From JABWBR01 sp036741235 (lineage in GTDB: Bacteria > Bacteroidota > Bacteroidia > Chitinophagales > Saprospiraceae), in assembly GCA_036741235.1 (NCBI GenBank), contig DAINSQ010000180.1:1-9612 (forward strand): a stretch of DNA of 9,612 bases. The letters run 5' to 3'. A program made the position numbers and the translations under genes. How positions within the stretch are numbered: the first letter of the stretch is position 1; each line of letters begins with the position of its first letter. This document shows positions 7,448 to 9,612 of this stretch, in pieces. The notes under the pieces are model-generated. The model did not search any database. It worked only from the letters and a program-made list of their open reading frames with translations, and had not been told where the DNA came from.

Positions 7448-8946
7448 GTTTTCAGTTCCGTATAGTATTGTATGGCCTTGATGGCTTTGTGCCATTGGGC
7501 GATGCCTTCTGCTACTTTTGCATAATCTTCCTGCGGGGTAAAAACCCGGTCTACCTGCCAGAGGTCTTTAATCTCATCGGCGTTATTCCAGTAGCCGACG
7601 GCCAGCCCCGCCAGGTAGGCAGCGCCGAGGGCCGTGGTCTCCGTGATTTTTGGGCGTACTACTTTAGTATGAAGCACTTCGGCCTGAAATTGCATCAACA
7701 GGTTATTGACCGTGGCGCCTCCGTCAACGCGCAGTTCTTTGATAGGCACGCCGCTATCGGCTTCCATGGCTTTGAGTACGTCCATCGTTTGGTAAGCGAT
7801 GGCATTCAGGGCTGCGCGCGCCAGGTGGCCGGCGGTGGTGGCGCGGGTCAAACCAAATAGCGTGCCACGCGCCCGGGCATTCCAATAAGGCGCGCCCAGG
7901 CCGGCAAAGGTAGGCACAAAAACTACCCCGGCGGTATCTTCAACGCCGGCTGCCAGTTCTTCAATTTTGTCGGAGGAGACAATGATGCCGAGTTGATCTC
8001 GCAACCATTGTACAACAGCCCCACCGATAAATATACTGCCTTCGAGGGCGTAATCCGTTTTGCCGTCAATCTGCCATGCTACCGTAGTTAGCAAGTTGTT
8101 TTGGGAATATACCGGTTGATCGCCCACATTCATGAGCATAAAACAACCCGTGCCATAGGTGTTTTTGACCATGCCCTTGTCGATGCAACGCTGCCCGAAC
8201 AAAGCGGCCTGTTGGTCGCCGGCAATTCCGGCAATGGGGACATTGACGCCAAACAGAGCGGCATCGGTTTTGCCGTAGCTTTCACTGCTGGAGCATACCC
8301 GGGGCAACATCTGCCGGGGCACGGAAAAAAGTTGGCACAATTCGTCGTCCCAGTCCAGGGTGTTGATGTTGAACAACAGGGTCCTGGAGGCATTGGATAC
8401 ATCGGTGATGTGCAGGGCGCCCTGGGTGAGATTCCAGATCAACCAGGTATCTATAGTCCCGCAGATTAATTCGCCGGCTTCTGCCCGTTCCCTGGCCCCG
8501 GGCACGTTATTGAGTATCCACCTGATTTTTGTACCGGAAAAATAGGGATCGACGACAAGTCCCGTTTTTTTTTGGATCCACTCGCCCCCCTTTTCATCAT
8601 CGCGAATCTGTTGACAAAAATCCGCTGTGCGTTTATCTTGCCAAACGATAGCGTTATAAACAGGCTTGCCGGTATTTTTATCCCATACCACTACGGTTTC
8701 CCGCTGGTTGGTGATGCCTATGGCAGCTATGTTTTTTCCACTGAGGTCGGCTTTGGCAAGGGCTTCGGCTGTGACGGCGGCCTGGGTCGACCATATTTCA
8801 ACAGGGTCGTGTTCTACCCAGCCCGGCTGCGGGTAGTGCTGGGTGAATTCTTTTTGGGCCATGGCCACGGTGTTGCCATGACGGTCAAATAAAATGGAGC
8901 GGGAACTGGTGGTACCCTGGTCCATGGCCAGAATGTATTGATCCAT
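7435..8946 (-). CDS. glpK: Glycerol kinase
   Basis: Phosphorylates glycerol to sn-glycerol 3-phosphate with ATP in the cytoplasm. The product has 503 residues, against 502 for E. coli GlpK. The N-terminal phosphate-binding motif DQGTTSSR (10-17), the glycerol-binding ITNQRET (78-84), W103, DPYFSGTK (133-140), the catalytic-base region GIAGDQQAALFGQ with D243, and the C-terminal nucleotide-binding VDGGATVNN (408-416) are all intact. I chose the ATG at 8946 because the protein then begins MDQYILAMDQGTT as in the family; the frame stays open to 9012 but that stretch lies in the promoter. The E. coli fructose-1,6-bisphosphate loop (GGxGGxR) is replaced by DAALFGVNVP, and no histidine stands where Gram-positive enzymes are phosphorylated by HPr, so neither control is expected. 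The last codons lie in a heptamer repeat. It is followed closely by glpF. Confidence 0.98.
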   Translation of the reverse strand: MDQYILAMDQGTTSSRSILFDRHGNTVAMAQKEFTQHYPQPGWVEHDPVEIWSTQAAVTAEALAKADLSGKNIAAIGITNQRETVVVWDKNTGKPVYNAIVWQDKRTADFCQQIRDDEKGGEWIQKKTGLVVDPYFSGTKIRWILNNVPGARERAEAGELICGTIDTWLIWNLTQGALHITDVSNASRTLLFNINTLDWDDELCQLFSVPRQMLPRVCSSSESYGKTDAALFGVNVPIAGIAGDQQAALFGQRCIDKGMVKNTYGTGCFMLMNVGDQPVYSQNNLLTTVAWQIDGKTDYALEGSIFIGGAVVQWLRDQLGIIVSSDKIEELAAGVEDTAGVVFVPTFAGLGAPYWNARARGTLFGLTRATTAGHLARAALNAIAYQTMDVLKAMEADSGVPIKELRVDGGATVNNLLMQFQAEVLHTKVVRPKITETTALGAAYLAGLAVGYWNNADEIKDLWQVDRVFTPQEDYAKVAEGIAQWHKAIKAIQYYTELKTDNR

Positions 8947-8982
8947 GAATATGTTTTTTTTATTTATTCGCCACAGCGTTAA

Positions 8983-9013
8983 ACAATGTAAAACGGAGTG
9001 CAGGTTCCTCAAA
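8983..9013 (-). promoter_or_regulatory. Candidate Bacteroidota-type promoter for glpK-glpF
   Basis: On the minus strand TTTG (9010-9013, the end of a T run) is followed by a 19-nt spacer and TACATTGT (8983-8990). This is an imperfect match to TAnnTTTG: the TA is in place and TTG is shifted by one base. The spacing is that of the Bacteroidota consensus, and the -7 box lies 36 nt before the glpK ATG. The leader is A-rich with no Shine-Dalgarno sequence, as is usual in the phylum. It would allow glpK-glpF to be expressed apart from glpD; the sequence gap just upstream prevents judging operators there. Confidence 0.45.
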
Positions 9014-9021
9014 AAAAATCT

Positions 9022-9085
9022 GGGGGGGGGGGGGGGGGGGGGGCGGGGGGGGAGGGGGGGGGGGGGGGGGGGGGGNNNNNNNNNN
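9022..9085. other. Poly-G tract running into a ten-N assembly gap
   Basis: From 9022 to 9075 the plus strand is all G except one C (9044) and one A (9053), and 9076-9085 are Ns. The G's are on the plus strand at the right end of the left-hand contig, which is what read-end G calls from two-colour sequencing would give, so the tract is probably an artefact. The true length and content between glpD and glpK are unknown. Confidence 0.85.
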
Positions 9086-9128
9086 CCACTTCGAATTTCA
9101 TCGTCTCATCATATAAGGCCCTATTGTT

Positions 9129-9196
9129 CTCCCACCCTCTCTCCCTCACCCCCTTCTCCCACCCTCCCACCCTCTCACCCTCTCCCCCTCCCCTCC
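9129..9196 (-). repeat. Degenerate G-rich octamer repeats at the end of glpD
   Basis: On the coding strand the units GAGAGGGT, GAGAGGGT, GGGAGGGT and GGGAGAAG follow one another with an 8-bp period, with looser copies after them. GGGAGGGT differs by one base from the GGGAGTGT unit at 3295-3321. There are many GGG tracts separated by 1-5 bases, so this stretch meets the usual pattern for an intramolecular G-quadruplex on the coding strand. It begins inside glpD (9149-9196) and continues about 17 nt past its stop. Confidence 0.8.
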
Positions 9197-9612
9197 ATAT
9201 CCTTCCGCCAGCTCCAAAAATTCGCTGACTTGCCGGGCTTGCCAATGCTCATCGAGTCCGAGTTCGGCGGCCATCAGCCGGGCCGTCTCCGGGGCCATTC
9301 GGCAGGCGGCCTCGGCGTCGAGAAACAAAGCGCGAAAGCGCCGTGCCAGTACGTCTTCAACGGTCATGGCCATTTCCCTGCGGACGGCAAGCACGACCTG
9401 GGCCTTAATAAACGGCAACCGCGCGTCTAAAACTGCTCCGAAACGCTCGTCGGCTTTGACTAATTCGTCGAGAAGGGGCAAGTCGGTTCCATAAAAATAA
9501 AAAGGATTTGCATTCTCCGGCATATTCGTTTGGACAGTTGTGCCCGCCCCGTGAATTTTTATGTTGGCGGAGGTGCTCGGCCTGCCCGGCAATAATTGGA
9601 GCGCAATGATTT
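9146..9612 (-). CDS. glpD: Aerobic-type glycerol-3-phosphate dehydrogenase, C-terminal part (runs off the right edge)
   Basis: The frame is open to the right edge, so only the last 155 or so residues are present. LLPGRPSTSANIKIHG and the long stretch from KAQVVLAVRREMAMTVEDVL through ARRFRALFLDA to LMAAELG match the C-terminal helical domain (DAO_C) of FAD-dependent GlpD; the FAD-binding part lies outside the window. The enzyme oxidises glycerol 3-phosphate to dihydroxyacetone phosphate at the membrane and passes electrons to quinone, completing the glycerol pathway with glpK and glpF, which follow on the same strand after the gap. The family normally ends soon after the ELAEGY found here (its Tyr codon is 9197-9199). 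Instead the frame continues for 16 Gly/Arg/Glu-rich codons encoded wholly by the G-rich repeat before a TGA at 9146-9148. Confidence 0.92.
   Translation of the reverse strand, partial: IIALQLLPGRPSTSANIKIHGAGTTVQTNMPENANPFYFYGTDLPLLDELVKADERFGAVLDARLPFIKAQVVLAVRREMAMTVEDVLARRFRALFLDAEAACRMAPETARLMAAELGLDEHWQARQVSEFLELAEGYGGEGERVRGWEGGRRG

Noticed and set aside
8947..9012. A 22-residue N-terminal extension of GlpK
   Set aside because: The family starts at MDQYILAMDQGTT; the extension covers the promoter and A-rich leader and resembles no GlpK N-terminus.
8945..9430. Plus-strand open frame crossing the poly-G tract and Ns
   Set aside because: It depends on undetermined bases and low-complexity sequence and runs antisense to glpD.

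Overview
The window is a stretch of a Bacteroidota chromosome, plausibly from a Saprospiraceae- or Chitinophagales-like lineage; that lineage is inferred from protein style, not from a marker gene. Support for Bacteroidota: three upstream regions carry the phylum's TAnnTTTG-type -7 box, two with a well-spaced TTTG -33 box. Translation starts are A-rich and lack clear Shine-Dalgarno sequences, and there is a secreted TolB-propeller/amidohydrolase fusion of a kind common in this phylum. The assembly is draft quality: a poly-G tract runs into ten Ns at about 9.02-9.09 kb. Every recognised gene lies on the minus strand, so transcription runs from the right edge to the left.

From right to left there is first a glycerol-use cluster: the C-terminal end of glpD (glycerol-3-phosphate dehydrogenase, open at the right edge), a sequencing gap, glpK (glycerol kinase) behind its own promoter, and glpF (glycerol facilitator) 14 nt after glpK. 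Together these take up glycerol, phosphorylate it and oxidise it to dihydroxyacetone phosphate. Next is a 1088-residue exported protein with two predicted six-bladed TolB-type propellers and an amidohydrolase domain whose usual metal-site residues are partly replaced. Then come a very acidic 120-residue protein of unknown function, a multi-pass membrane acyltransferase-like protein behind a good promoter, and an exported amidohydrolase with a complete metal-site set, cut by the left edge. The intergenic stretches (1462-1520, 2733-2846, 3210-3320, 6588-6685, 7421-7434) hold only promoters and short repeats. I saw no tRNA, rRNA, CRISPR array, insertion sequence or riboswitch.

The genes themselves are ordinary. 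The most unusual structure is a set of short tandem repeats (7-8 bp units) placed at the 3' ends of three of the genes. One octamer family, GGGAG(T/G)GT on the coding strand, occurs both just after the propeller-amidohydrolase stop codon and inside the end of glpD, where it adds a 16-residue tail. A heptamer, CGATAAC, supplies the last codons and stop of glpK. Another octamer array, TCAGCAAA, sits next to the first. I found no convincing new multi-gene system.
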